NCBI GenBank assembly: GCA_023433945.1
Contig: JAEYTP010000144.1
Coordinates: 1 to 45,300 of the forward strand
Reading direction: 5' to 3'
DNA from: Bacillota bacterium
GTDB taxonomy: Bacteria > Bacillota > Clostridia > Acetivibrionales > DSM-1351
Length of the DNA stretch: 45,300 nucleotides
The translations under genes and the position numbers were made by a program. Shown here piece after piece: positions 8,124 to 17,102 of the stretch. The notes below the pieces were generated by a model that was given only the letters and a program-made list of their open reading frames with translations, made no database searches and was not told the origin of the DNA. Numbering within the stretch: the first letter of the stretch is position 1; each line of letters opens with the position of its first letter.

Positions 8124-8678
8124 ATGTCTTTGAGTATAGAATGTATTACTGATTTTATTTTTGTTGAGAATTCCCTGAAGAAGTCCGATGTGATTTTAAT
8201 TCCCGGCAGTCCTCACCCACCACTTATGGAAAAGGCTGCTGAATTATATAAGCAAGGTTTTGCTCCATATATCCTTCCATCAGGCGGATACACGAAGGTT
8301 ATGGCACCCAAAACCTCTGAGTGGCAATATCTCAATGCAATCGGTCTTGAACTTGGCATTCCTCAGCAAGCAATACTAAGAGAAGATAAGGCTATGAATA
8401 CCTTTGAAAATGCAAAGTACTCTAAAAGGGTTTTAGCTGCAGCAGGGATAGAGGTTAATAATGCAATTATTGTCTGTAAGGCCTTCCATTCAAGAAGAGC
8501 TCTGCTTACTTATCAAACAATTTTCCCTGAAAATGTTAACTTCTATGTAATAACAGTCGAGGACAGAAGAAAAATAAGACCGGATAACTGGTTCCTGTCT
8601 CAAGATAAGATTGATGTTGTTATGAATGAGGTTGTAAAAATAGGTAAGTATTTTAAAACTGAAATACTAAGAAACTGA
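8124..8678 (+). CDS. YdcF-like (DUF218) protein
   Basis: DUF218/YdcF family, a Rossmann-like fold. Family members include the SAM-binding E. coli YdcF and the envelope protein SanA/ElyC group. The protein is soluble, 184 residues, with no membrane segment. Motifs are VILIPGSPHPPLMEKAAELY near the start, YILPSGGYT, the acidic EDKAMNTFENAKYS (the family's E-x-x-S/A-x-N/D-T-x-x-N motif) and AIIVCKAFHSRRALLTYQ. The ATG at 8124 has AGGAG 8 nt upstream. An in-frame GTG at 8118 is too close to that site. The reaction is unknown. It is one of few plus-strand genes here and converges on the gene at 8710. Confidence 0.88.
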   Translation: MSLSIECITDFIFVENSLKKSDVILIPGSPHPPLMEKAAELYKQGFAPYILPSGGYTKVMAPKTSEWQYLNAIGLELGIPQQAILREDKAMNTFENAKYSKRVLAAAGIEVNNAIIVCKAFHSRRALLTYQTIFPENVNFYVITVEDRRKIRPDNWFLSQDKIDVVMNEVVKIGKYFKTEILRN

Positions 8679-8709
8679 TTACAATATAGCTTTATCACTG
8701 GAAAATAAG

Positions 8710-9396
8710 TTATTTACAATAAGCAATAATTTCTTTATAGAACTCATAAAACAAACCTGCCGTGCTCCTCTGCGCTAATGGAATTATTCTTTTTGATATT
8801 TCAAAATATCTTTTGGTATGGTTCTCTATTAACTCGCACTCCACCATCACTGAAAGGGCGAATGCTGCATTTAATTTTAAATATTGTTCTACACTTAGAT
8901 TATATTGTCCATTATTATGAACAGAAAAATCCTTTAAAAAGTAGTTATCCTGAATATATTTTTCAAACCGATAATGATTTCCAAAAAGATTTCTACTTGC
9001 GTGTTGTGGAACCGTCATATCCTGTATCAGATGTGCGGCAGCCCCAAGAAAAAACAAGGCTTTATCAATATTTATTCTAATGTTTTTTTGAGCCAAACTA
9101 TAATAGCTTTTTGCAAGAGTTAATGCATTTTTAAAAAAAGGCAGGCCTCGATTTATATTAGGATTATAAAAATGTGCAAGACTCCTAAACTTAGTATCAG
9201 CCCATGCCACCCCCATATTAAGCTGCTTTACAAATTGAATCAAAAAGCAATAGCAGTCAATACGCTTATCATTTCTTAAAATATTTAACGCCTGACAATT
9301 TATCGCTTTGTGAACAACACATTCGTCTATTTTATTTTCTTTTTCTAATGTGTTTTTAAGGTATTTAATATAGCTGGAATCTACTACAACACCCAT
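8710..9396 (-). CDS. Zinc-dependent phospholipase C-like protein without signal peptide
   Basis: Bacterial zinc phospholipase C / S1-P1 nuclease fold, 228 residues. The metal ligands are recognisable in order: H29, D67 (in AWADTKF), H75 (AHFYNP), H122 and D126 (HLIQDMTVP), H132, H141 and E145. Their spacing parallels that of clostridial alpha-toxin (H-x3-D-x5-H, then H-x3-E). Secreted family members use the mature N-terminal Trp as a ligand. Here the N-terminus (MGVVVDSSYIKYLKN) is not a signal peptide. The upstream frame closes at a TGA with no alternative start that would add one. The start ATG follows GGGTGG. It may act inside the cell or on another substrate. Confidence 0.85.
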   Translation of the reverse strand: MGVVVDSSYIKYLKNTLEKENKIDECVVHKAINCQALNILRNDKRIDCYCFLIQFVKQLNMGVAWADTKFRSLAHFYNPNINRGLPFFKNALTLAKSYYSLAQKNIRINIDKALFFLGAAAHLIQDMTVPQHASRNLFGNHYRFEKYIQDNYFLKDFSVHNNGQYNLSVEQYLKLNAAFALSVMVECELIENHTKRYFEISKRIIPLAQRSTAGLFYEFYKEIIAYCK

Positions 9397-9517
9397 CAAA
9401 AAGCCACCCTTTACAGCAATTATATTGATTATCTCAATTATAATTCACTGACAAGCTGGCAATTATGCAATTAATTAATACCTTACATTCCTTAACCATT
9501 AATTCCCAAAAACATAA

Positions 9518-9546
9518 TTGACTAAACAAATTTATGAATCTATAAT
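9518..9546 (+). promoter_or_regulatory. Promoter of the patatin-like gene
   Basis: TTGACT (9518-9523), a 17-nt spacer and TATAAT (9541-9546) lie about 80 bp before the start codon at 9629. This is close to the vegetative consensus. Confidence 0.8.
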
Positions 9547-9628
9547 AAAAACTATGAAAAATAAGCAGTATAGTATTTATAAAATTATGTCATATAAATT
9601 TTACTAATCATAAAGAAGGTAATAAAAA

Positions 9629-10498
9629 ATGAGTAAACGTGTAAACTTAATTTTAGAAGGCGGCGGAATGCGGGGACTTTATACTGCAGGAGTGCTAGAT
9701 TTTTTCCACGATAAAAAAATAAACTTTCTTGATATTGTGGGAGTTTCTGCTGGTGCTTGTAACGCTGTATCTTACATATCCGGTCAGCGTGGTAGAAATC
9801 TTGCAATCAATGCCGGATATTGCAGAGATAAAAGATATATGAGCCTTGCAGGTCTTTTCACTAGAGGCTCCATTTTCAATATGGATTTTTTATTCGGGGA
9901 TATCCCCAATGAGCTAGTCCCGTTTGACTATGAAGCATACACGAATGCACCTAATAAGCTTACAGCTGTTGTAACAGACTGTGAAACTGGTGAACCCGTT
10001 TATTATCCAATAAAGGACATGCACTGTGATGATGTATATGTGAGAGCATCTAGTTCAATACCTCTTGTATCTCCCATTGTTGAAGCTGATGGAAGAAAAC
10101 TAGTTGATGGAGGAACAGCTGATTCTATTCCTATTAACTACTCTGTTAAGCAAGGGTTTGATAAGCATGTAGTAGTTCTTACTCAACATAATGGTTATCA
10201 AAAGAAGCTAAGTAAATATATGAATTTAATACAGCGTCGTATCAAGCAGTATCCTAAACTTATTGAAGCCTTGAAAAACAGGCATATAAGCTATAATGAA
10301 AGCCTAAAGCTTGTTCATGATTTAGAGAAAGCAGGGAAGGCATTTGTTATATGTCCAAAAGAACCTCTAAATATATCTAGATTTGAAAAGAATACTGAAA
10401 AGTTAAAAAGTGTATACAACCTAGGATATAATGATGCAGCAGCAAGATATAATGAACTGCTAGAATTTATAAGTGTCTGTGACAATGTTAAAAAGTAG
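9629..10498 (+). CDS. Patatin-like phospholipase (YjjU/RssA type)
   Basis: Serine lipid acyl hydrolase with a Ser-Asp dyad. LILEGGGMRGLYTAGVLDFF is the oxyanion-hole glycine motif, GVSAG holds the nucleophile S40, and VDGGTADSIPI holds D160. The length of 289 residues is usual for the small cytosolic bacterial patatins, which lack a signal peptide. The ATG follows AGAAGG. The gene stands alone on the plus strand with its own promoter and faces the end of the Tad operon. The natural lipid substrate cannot be read from the sequence. Confidence 0.93.
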   Translation: MSKRVNLILEGGGMRGLYTAGVLDFFHDKKINFLDIVGVSAGACNAVSYISGQRGRNLAINAGYCRDKRYMSLAGLFTRGSIFNMDFLFGDIPNELVPFDYEAYTNAPNKLTAVVTDCETGEPVYYPIKDMHCDDVYVRASSSIPLVSPIVEADGRKLVDGGTADSIPINYSVKQGFDKHVVVLTQHNGYQKKLSKYMNLIQRRIKQYPKLIEALKNRHISYNESLKLVHDLEKAGKAFVICPKEPLNISRFEKNTEKLKSVYNLGYNDAAARYNELLEFISVCDNVKK

Positions 10499-10563
10499 AT
10501 TGATAATTGCGCTATGATAATATTAAATATCATAATTTACTTGTGACTAATAATATTGAAAAT

Positions 10564-10638
10564 AGATTGATCTAAGTTGATTGGTTTATTAGATTGATAT
10601 AATCCATTGATTTATTAGATTGATTTATTAGATTTATT
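10564..10638. repeat. Short degenerate repeats between convergent genes
   Basis: TTGATTTATTAGATTGAT-type units are repeated three to four times with small changes in the 192-bp gap between the patatin and FHA gene ends. A weak AT-only palindrome (TATGATA/TATCATA, 10513-10534) is the only hairpin seen. No convincing terminator was found. Confidence 0.6.
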
Positions 10639-10690
10639 TTAGTTCATGATTTGCTTATAACCAGATAGTTATATCGAAAAATATTGCATA

Positions 10691-12409
10691 TTATGAAAAA
10701 AAGATATACTCAACGTTTGCAAAGCGAACAGTATCGCCTGATACCACCTTTGCTTTTGCATTCGGGGGTATTTTTATTTCATTAATAAATGTACCATTTT
10801 TTGAATTGAGGTCACTGATAAAATACTCCCCATTTTCAATAGTTATTTCAGCATGAATCTTGCCAATAGAATTCACTTCCAGCACATGATCGACAAATCC
10901 TGACATTCTCCCAATGATAAGGCTAGGCTTACTAAGTGTGATGATATCTGTGCCTATTTTTTGCCTAAGTAGTGGTATAGTGCTCTTTTCCATTGTAATA
11001 ACCTCTGTATCTCCATTACAAGTTGCTGGTTTAAGCTTATGAGAATACGGGGTTAAAGAGGCCTTGATTAATTCACTGGATATATCTGCTTCATTATAAA
11101 AGGATTCTTGCATACTTTGCTTGTTTGCTTTACTATTCTCCAAAGTATTCAACTGCTTATTTATCTGATTTTTTGCTTGGCCATTCTCGAAAGAATTCAA
11201 CTGCTTATTTGTCTGATTTTTTGCTTGGCTATTCTCCAAAGTATTCAACTGCTTATTTATATGATTTTTTGCTTGGCTAGGTGGCATTGGAATATTGCCT
11301 GTTATTGAACTGGACTGTGTATTTTCCTGTGTTTCTGTAGGGTTAATATTAAGTATTCTTAATATAGTATCTGGAGGGTTTTTGAGAAATCTATAAAAAA
11401 GCACATCCAAAGCACAAAAAATTAAGCCTAATATGGCTAAAGATACCGTATAATCGTCGCTTTCTGCCAATATACCACTATTAACTATCAAATAAAAAGT
11501 AACAATTAATACAGGCTGACCAGCAAAGAAAAAAACTTTTTGTTTATAGCTTTTTTTATTAATCTTGTGCTTAGGTAACTTATTTGTCTTTATCAAATCG
11601 CTAGAACACCCAGTATCTATTTGTTTGCAGGGAATCTTTATGGAAGTAGGCAGTTCTTTTATTATGTTGTTACTTGCTGTTTCTTTTTTATTAATATGTA
11701 TTTTTTCATTTTTGCTTGTTTTATTTATTTTGAACATGATATCTCTCGCCATAATTTCTTTACATGCTGATTGCTCAGACAAGTTTATATTTTTGGTGTT
11801 TACAATGTGGTGGTTTTCATTAACTTTCTCTGTGCTATTTTCCTTTAGTAGCCTTTCTAGTAGTTCCTTCATACCTGCAATACAGAAATTATTACTTTTG
11901 AGCAGCATGATTATTCTTTGAAGATAGTTATCGCATTTTGGCTCCTCTATAAACTGGGAGTTATTAATAATCAATTCAGTAAAAAAATTACAGTAGTCAT
12001 TTTTGTAATCTTTGATAGGAAGATATGTAAAAAACACCTTTTCAGTATCCATTTCCATGTATATGTTTTGGACATCTAATAAGACCTTGGTCTCGTTAAG
12101 TAGATAATTCTTTAGTTCAAATATTCTGTTAACAAAATTAAGCAGAAACAAAATATATTCTTTTCTTGAAAACTGTTTTCTACTTAAATATTTATCAAGT
12201 GATATTTTGGATGTTATATTATAATATAGCTCTAGCGATAGGTTTATATTTTTGCAGGTCATCGCTAAAAGACATTTGACCTTGTTTCCGGATGCCATCT
12301 TCATTTGGTAATCTATTATTTGTGCAGTCTCGTAGGGTAACACCATTAGATAAGATTCAGTACCAATGCTGATATATTCTATTGAATAAGCTCTATCTCG
12401 TAACGCCAT
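10691..12409 (-). CDS. DUF6382/FHA-domain protein of the Tad locus
   Basis: A 572-residue protein. An N-terminal domain of about 200 residues resembles DUF6382, found with FHA domains in Clostridia. A basic linker follows, then two membrane segments (about 292-312 and 321-341), a Gln/Asn/Lys-rich tandem repeat region (about 378-428) and a C-terminal FHA domain (about 490-570) with IIGR, IGKIHAEI and DLNSKNGTFI, the phosphothreonine-binding core. It is the last gene of the Tad operon. FHA proteins read Ser/Thr phosphorylation, and a PASTA kinase is encoded 14 kb away, so phospho-control of pilus function is plausible but unproven. The ATG at 12409 follows GAAAGGAAAG. Longer forms would overlap the prepilin peptidase gene. 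Confidence 0.85.
   Translation of the reverse strand: MALRDRAYSIEYISIGTESYLMVLPYETAQIIDYQMKMASGNKVKCLLAMTCKNINLSLELYYNITSKISLDKYLSRKQFSRKEYILFLLNFVNRIFELKNYLLNETKVLLDVQNIYMEMDTEKVFFTYLPIKDYKNDYCNFFTELIINNSQFIEEPKCDNYLQRIIMLLKSNNFCIAGMKELLERLLKENSTEKVNENHHIVNTKNINLSEQSACKEIMARDIMFKINKTSKNEKIHINKKETASNNIIKELPTSIKIPCKQIDTGCSSDLIKTNKLPKHKINKKSYKQKVFFFAGQPVLIVTFYLIVNSGILAESDDYTVSLAILGLIFCALDVLFYRFLKNPPDTILRILNINPTETQENTQSSSITGNIPMPPSQAKNHINKQLNTLENSQAKNQTNKQLNSFENGQAKNQINKQLNTLENSKANKQSMQESFYNEADISSELIKASLTPYSHKLKPATCNGDTEVITMEKSTIPLLRQKIGTDIITLSKPSLIIGRMSGFVDHVLEVNSIGKIHAEITIENGEYFISDLNSKNGTFINEIKIPPNAKAKVVSGDTVRFANVEYIFFS
11131..11279. repeat. 48-bp in-frame tandem repeats in the FHA gene
   Basis: Three 48-bp units encode the 16-residue repeat QAKNQINKQLNTLENS with one to three changes per copy. 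The repeats sit in the linker between the membrane segments and the FHA domain. Confidence 0.9.
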
Positions 12410-12432
12410 AATTCTTTCCTTTCTAAAAATGA

Positions 12433-12948
12433 TTACCAAAGTAAAATAGTGATTACAGTACCAACCATAATAAACGGTACAAAGGATATTTCGGTTTTCT
12501 TGCATGCTTTATGTATAATTAGAAGGCCTATCGAAAAAATAGCCGCCATTAGTAAAGAAAACATTATTATTCTTATAAACCCATAAACTCCCAAGAATAA
12601 TGAGCAAGCAACGAGCAACATTATATCCCCTTCTCCTAATTGTCTTTTGGATATAAAATAGATGCTTAATAAAAGCAGACAGCTAATGGCACCACCTAAC
12701 AAGGATTGTGACAATGAAACTATATTAAAACCAGATACAGTAATGATTATATAGAAAAGCAGCAGTAATGTTATTAGTTTTATGGAGACGGACATTGTCC
12801 TGATGTCCTGAAGAGCTGCAATAAGCAAAACTGTATTGAGAACAACTGCCGATACAATAAATTCTGCCGAGCAAGCTTTTACAAAAATCAGCAGTGATAA
12901 TGAAATAATATAGATTAGTATTAGCACTAAGCTAGTTTTTCTGCTCAT
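12433..12948 (-). CDS. Prepilin peptidase (A24 family, TadV/CpaA-like)
   Basis: Membrane aspartyl protease that cleaves Flp prepilin leaders after glycine. The protein has 171 residues, the short TadV form without the N-methylase domain. Six or so hydrophobic segments carry the two catalytic aspartates: D48 in ALQDIRTM and D108 in the GEGD motif (family GxGD). The ATG at 12948 has AAGGGG upstream, and the gene overlaps the preceding TadE-like gene by 17 nt. Its substrates are probably the Flp pilin and the TadE-like proteins of the same operon, which carry G-x4-E processing sites. Confidence 0.9.
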   Translation of the reverse strand: MSRKTSLVLILIYIISLSLLIFVKACSAEFIVSAVVLNTVLLIAALQDIRTMSVSIKLITLLLLFYIIITVSGFNIVSLSQSLLGGAISCLLLLSIYFISKRQLGEGDIMLLVACSLFLGVYGFIRIIMFSLLMAAIFSIGLLIIHKACKKTEISFVPFIMVGTVITILLW

Positions 12949-14017
12949 CAGGTACCCCTTCCTTACCATAGGCTTTTTTAATAGAAAGAGTTATACCTTT
13001 TTGCAAAGCTATACTTTTGCATTCCTCTATAGCAATCTTTTGTGCAGTAGTAATAGTTGTTTCAGGTATTACCAGGACCAGCTCTTTTCTATAAAAATCG
13101 CTTGTACCCACAGTAACTCCTCCACTCTTACCACCATTAAATTCAGATAGCTTTTCAATATATTGCTTCAGCTTAGTCTTAATATTAGAGCCCTTTTGAT
13201 AGTACTTTTCATCAATATTCATACTTTTAATACTAATGGCTGTACCATTTTCCAGCTTAGCTATTGTTGGAAATTTCGATGGAAGGTTTGCTGCCTCTAG
13301 TTGTCTGATTATTTGGCCTCTTTCTATTTTATCCTTGTCCCAAACACTGTTTAGTTGTTCTTCTTCTCCTGCTTTTGTACCTTCTGTATCAATACCATCT
13401 GCTCCACCCCAAGCACAGCTTGAAGTAGTTTGATTTATTTTAAAGGGTGGCAATATATTTGATAGAAATGGAAAGTTAATAGTATAGTCTGCCACAACAT
13501 CAATACTTCGTCCATCAGCAAGCAAACGGCTTTCACTAAAGTCTATACCCCTAAAACCCTTTATTACTCCAAGGCTTGTCAGTCTCTTGTCCACATCGCT
13601 ATATTGCTCACCAATAATATTGTTTTTTACCAGCACTTTAACTAATGGAACAAGCACCATCTGTGCTCTTACATAATCGTTGAGGTCTGAACCAAACTGT
13701 GCCACAAGACCTTCTATTTCAGAATTTCCTAACATCTTACCCATTTCATCTGAACTACAAAACTCTTCTATTCCACCTATAACCGCTTCGGCATTAGTAT
13801 TGTAATAGAGCAGACTATATACACCCATGCTTTTACTGGCTTCTCCCATTGCCTGCTGCAGTATTTCGAAGGTATAGTAGAGTTTAATGAGAAAAGAAAA
13901 AAACACAATAAGCAATATTATAACAGGCAGCACGATAGCTGCCTCAACTGTAATGGCACCTCTAATCTTATATCCATCTTCTTTTGTTTCTTTGTTCATT
14001 CTAGCTTTCAATATCAT
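12932..14017 (-). CDS. TadE-like pseudopilin, long form
   Basis: A 361-residue protein whose N-terminus reads KIRGAITVEAAIVLPVIILL. This is a TadE/pilin-type processing motif (cleavage after G20, Glu at +5) followed by one hydrophobic helix, and the rest is extracytoplasmic. The long C-terminal part (about 55-361) has no domain I can name. GGAGG lies 7 nt before the ATG at 14017. TadE-like minor pilins are thought to nucleate or anchor the Flp fibre. Its place between the DUF5702 gene and the prepilin peptidase supports membership of the pilus machine. Confidence 0.82.
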   Translation of the reverse strand: MILKARMNKETKEDGYKIRGAITVEAAIVLPVIILLIVFFSFLIKLYYTFEILQQAMGEASKSMGVYSLLYYNTNAEAVIGGIEEFCSSDEMGKMLGNSEIEGLVAQFGSDLNDYVRAQMVLVPLVKVLVKNNIIGEQYSDVDKRLTSLGVIKGFRGIDFSESRLLADGRSIDVVADYTINFPFLSNILPPFKINQTTSSCAWGGADGIDTEGTKAGEEEQLNSVWDKDKIERGQIIRQLEAANLPSKFPTIAKLENGTAISIKSMNIDEKYYQKGSNIKTKLKQYIEKLSEFNGGKSGGVTVGTSDFYRKELVLVIPETTITTAQKIAIEECKSIALQKGITLSIKKAYGKEGVPDEQKN

Positions 14018-14049
14018 AATGACACCTCCAGAAAACAGCACTATTTATG

Positions 14050-16290
14050 CTAATAACCCATTATTAAAGTGCTGCTAGATGGGCTTCTACCATAGCTGAG
14101 CGTCTTTTCGGTGCTATATGTGGGTATGGATAGAAAAAAGTTTTTTACACTCACCAAGCTGGTTGCTTCATATAGCGTTACACAATCCTTTATCAAAAAC
14201 TCCTGGTCGGACATTCTCATATTTAGCTGAATGACGTCTTGAATTCTGCGATACTTTGCATCCCTGTTTTCAAGCAACAGAAAAATTCTCAGATAGTCAT
14301 GGTAGTTAAAGCTAAATGGATTGGATGCTGTTACTTCCTTTGCAGAGTTCTTTTTTCCTGAAATATCAGTAACCCATTCATCGCTTGTTTTAAAAAGCAT
14401 AACCGACTTGCCTTTGGATAATAAATCAATATCATTTACCGACTCAAGCATTGCCCACGCACCTACTAACAATGCCTCAATCAAAAAGCCACAAAGCCCT
14501 GCACTCCAAGAGCTTAGCGCTTGAGCAAGTATTCTTACTCTTGTAATCTTACTGCTGTCTGTATAAATATGTAGAATATTAGATACCATTCTTATCATCA
14601 ATATTCTACTCTTTACCATATTCATATTGGTGCTTTCACTCTTAGAGCCATTTATTATGTGTTCAACCTCATACTGGCTGAAAAAACCATCTCTTTGTGC
14701 TTTGTCTTTTGAGCGTAAATTATAGGCCGACTTTTCAGATTGTTTGTCTAGAATAGGTACACCATGCCTAAAGGTACCCATTATATATTCCGTAATATAG
14801 ATATTATCTCTCAAGGCTTCAGCAGCAGTTTCAATATCGGTTTGCTGACCTGCCATTTCTTCAATGTCTTGCTGCATGAAGTCCCCATCACTAAAATCAA
14901 TGTCACTCCAAGTCCCTGCTACGGGACTGCCCCCCTCCAGAGTGCTGCACACTGATGGCAGCAGCCGATATTCCTCATCAGGTATGGTGCTTAACTCTGT
15001 TTCTTCGCTGAGCGCTTCACTGGTGGCACTCTCGGCTGCTGCCCTGTTATCCTGGTCCTGGCACTGCAGCTGAGCGGGCTTATAGTACTTGTAATCTATT
15101 ACTGCCCTGTTAGCGAAGCTGCTCACAATGCTATCTATGTTGCTAAGCTCTGAATTTATTACGGCTTGCGCCCCGTTGCACAAGTCAATATTATTATTGT
15201 ACAATGCTATATTACCTGACGAATTATCTTCACCCATCATGCTTTTTAAGTTATTGAGATCACTCTTATAGCCCTCAACAATTTCTGGCAGGCTGTCACT
15301 GCTATTGGCATAATTAAGTTCCTCATCAACCATTGCACTAATCTCAGAAAATTTATTCCTAAGGTTACTAATATCAGAAATAATCTGCGTGTTCTGTGCT
15401 TTGAAACCCTCTAAAGTGTTATTAACCGAATTCTTTGCAGCTTGTATTTCGTCATTTACCCCAACTATCTTATCATTAAGGCTGTCCATTTTAGCTAAAA
15501 GATCATCCTTCTTTTTTTGTTCTGTTTCAGTAGAAATCTCTTTCAATATATCTGATACCTGACTGTTCAGACTACTAAGGATGTCTTTCTTTTCTTTTAA
15601 ATCTACTTGGTAGCTATTGAGAGCTTCTGAAATCTTGCTTTCATTTATAAGCTTATTGCTCTGCTCTAGCTTTAGCTGAAGCTTACCTGCCTCATCCGCT
15701 TCTTTACTTGTTTTCAGTTTCCTCTCATATAATTGTGCGCCCTTAGAAACCTTTTTCATTCCTGTTAACTTATCGAGCAGACTCTGCGCAAGCTCGTAAG
15801 GGGCACGATACTTCATGTACTGTGTAAGCTGCTCAGCCATAATATCGATATTTTCAAGTGTTGCAGCTTCTTCTATAGATAATTCATCTATGCTGTAGTC
15901 AAAAATCGCACCGTCATTCACGTTACCTGAATATAGATTCTTAATGATATACTCTTCATAAATATCATAAGCGTTTTCCTGACCTAAACTCATCCCAAAA
16001 AGCCCATATTCGTCCTTTAACAGGTTGTTATAATTGGCCAGAACCGATATTAGTGCAAGTTTATTTGATCTAACCAGCTGAGCCTGTGCAAACCGAAGCC
16101 TGGCAGCATCCGACAAAGCACCTGACAGTAGTATCACGGCTGATAGCACAATACACAAAAATATAGTAATTGAACCTTTCAGTCTGTGAGAGCTCAATCT
16201 ACCATTGTTGTGTACTGCTAATACACCTTTGGCTATCCTGTTATTATTAGGATTATTTATTCGTGCGAATAAGCTTATTAATAATCTCAT
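14050..16290 (-). CDS. DUF5702-like Tad-locus protein
   Basis: A 746-residue protein with one N-terminal membrane helix (KGSITIFLCIVLSAVILLSG) followed by DAARLRFAQAQLVRSNKLAL and YGLFGM, the start typical of DUF5702 proteins in Firmicutes Tad loci. A long coiled-coil segment (about 190-330, rich in Lys, Glu, Leu and Asn) precedes an acidic Ser/Glu-rich stretch and a globular C-terminal part. The N-terminus looks like a pseudopilin but lacks the Glu at +5, so processing is doubtful. The ATG at 16290 follows GGGGAAGG at about 10 nt. A GTG at 16326 is the alternative. The start overlaps the upstream gene. Its role is probably structural at the cell surface. Confidence 0.8.
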   Translation of the reverse strand: MRLLISLFARINNPNNNRIAKGVLAVHNNGRLSSHRLKGSITIFLCIVLSAVILLSGALSDAARLRFAQAQLVRSNKLALISVLANYNNLLKDEYGLFGMSLGQENAYDIYEEYIIKNLYSGNVNDGAIFDYSIDELSIEEAATLENIDIMAEQLTQYMKYRAPYELAQSLLDKLTGMKKVSKGAQLYERKLKTSKEADEAGKLQLKLEQSNKLINESKISEALNSYQVDLKEKKDILSSLNSQVSDILKEISTETEQKKKDDLLAKMDSLNDKIVGVNDEIQAAKNSVNNTLEGFKAQNTQIISDISNLRNKFSEISAMVDEELNYANSSDSLPEIVEGYKSDLNNLKSMMGEDNSSGNIALYNNNIDLCNGAQAVINSELSNIDSIVSSFANRAVIDYKYYKPAQLQCQDQDNRAAAESATSEALSEETELSTIPDEEYRLLPSVCSTLEGGSPVAGTWSDIDFSDGDFMQQDIEEMAGQQTDIETAAEALRDNIYITEYIMGTFRHGVPILDKQSEKSAYNLRSKDKAQRDGFFSQYEVEHIINGSKSESTNMNMVKSRILMIRMVSNILHIYTDSSKITRVRILAQALSSWSAGLCGFLIEALLVGAWAMLESVNDIDLLSKGKSVMLFKTSDEWVTDISGKKNSAKEVTASNPFSFNYHDYLRIFLLLENRDAKYRRIQDVIQLNMRMSDQEFLIKDCVTLYEATSLVSVKNFFLSIPTYSTEKTLSYGRSPSSSTLIMGY

Positions 16291-16858
16291 TTGCTTTTGT
16301 ACCTTCCCCAATCCACCTATTATCACTATTTAGCAAACTATTCCCAATATCAGTCACCAGATCCATATTTCTAATAAACTCAGCATTATCATCTAGGCCG
16401 CAAATAGAATGAGCGGTTATTGTAAGTATGGGATCAAGCCCATAACTACCGAAAAGCTTTGACAAAGGTAACTGGTAAGTAGATTTCATCTTGAGATGTA
16501 GTTTTTTCTGAAGAAGCTCCGTTTTTATCCCTATTTCGGTGATTTCCAGCTTCGCTATTACACCATACTTATACTTTTGCTGCGATAACTTCTTAAGTAT
16601 CATCTCTTTTGTATCCGATTGAGTGTCATATATTCTCCAGTAAAGACCTCTTGAGCTATTTGCATCTTGTGTCTGGGCATGTACCCATATGTATGCCCCT
16701 TGCTGACATGCTTCTGAGGCAGCGGACTGCAAAGCAGCATATTCATACATAATTAGTCCACAATATACCAGTATGATAAATACCATGAATACCGTAGAAA
16801 AAGTTAGTATTGCTTCCACAGTCATGCTGCCCCTAGATGACGGTTTTATTTTCCTCAT
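16253..16858 (-). CDS. TadE-like pseudopilin, short form
   Basis: A 201-residue protein with SSRGSMTVEAILTFSTVFMVF at the N-terminus: predicted cleavage after G10 with Glu at +5, then a single hydrophobic helix (TadE/TadG-like). AALQSAASEACQQGAYI is the usual TadE continuation. The ATG at 16858 lies 4 nt after the flp stop codon and has no strong ribosome site of its own, which suggests translational coupling. A GTG at 16888 inside flp is the alternative. Its 3' end overlaps the DUF5702-like gene. Confidence 0.83.
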   Translation of the reverse strand: MRKIKPSSRGSMTVEAILTFSTVFMVFIILVYCGLIMYEYAALQSAASEACQQGAYIWVHAQTQDANSSRGLYWRIYDTQSDTKEMILKKLSQQKYKYGVIAKLEITEIGIKTELLQKKLHLKMKSTYQLPLSKLFGSYGLDPILTITAHSICGLDDNAEFIRNMDLVTDIGNSLLNSDNRWIGEGTKANEIINKLIRTNK

Positions 16859-16862
16859 AGTT

Positions 16863-17072
16863 TTAATTACCAAGTGAGCCTCCGGCACCTGCTTTATTAT
16901 TTTCGAGCGATGATGAATCTGGGAAGAGATTGTTTATAATACCATTTACAAACTCTATCAGCTTCTTTCTAAATAGCAAGGCAACTCCCACCAGAACGGC
17001 AATAATAATAATTACCTCTACTGTACCCATTCCTTCTTCTTCATACATAAACCTTCTGAATAACTCCTTCAT
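16863..17072 (-). CDS. flp: Flp-family type IVb pilin
   Basis: The major subunit of the Tad pilus. The 69-residue precursor has a 14-residue basic/acidic leader ending EEEG, then MGTVEVIIIIAVLVGVALLF: cleavage after G14 with Glu at +5, and one hydrophobic assembly helix. The C-terminal tail is short and Gly/Asn/Ser-rich. GGAGG lies just upstream of the ATG. It follows tadC by 30 nt. High production relative to neighbours would be expected, but no internal promoter was found. Confidence 0.9.
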   Translation of the reverse strand: MKELFRRFMYEEEGMGTVEVIIIIAVLVGVALLFRKKLIEFVNGIINNLFPDSSSLENNKAGAGGSLGN

Positions 17073-17102
17073 AAGTACCTCCTTAAAAAATATTAAACTA
17101 AC

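Noticed and set aside
8778..9080. A 100-codon plus-strand open frame inside the zinc phospholipase C-like gene
   Set aside because: The opposite strand carries all expected metal-ligand motifs. The plus-strand frame has no ribosome site or recognisable domain.
16253..16888. Frameshift between flp, the TadE-like gene and the DUF5702-like gene because of the overlaps
   Set aside because: Each frame has its own start and full-length product with an N-terminal leader, so the overlaps are ordinary operon packing.
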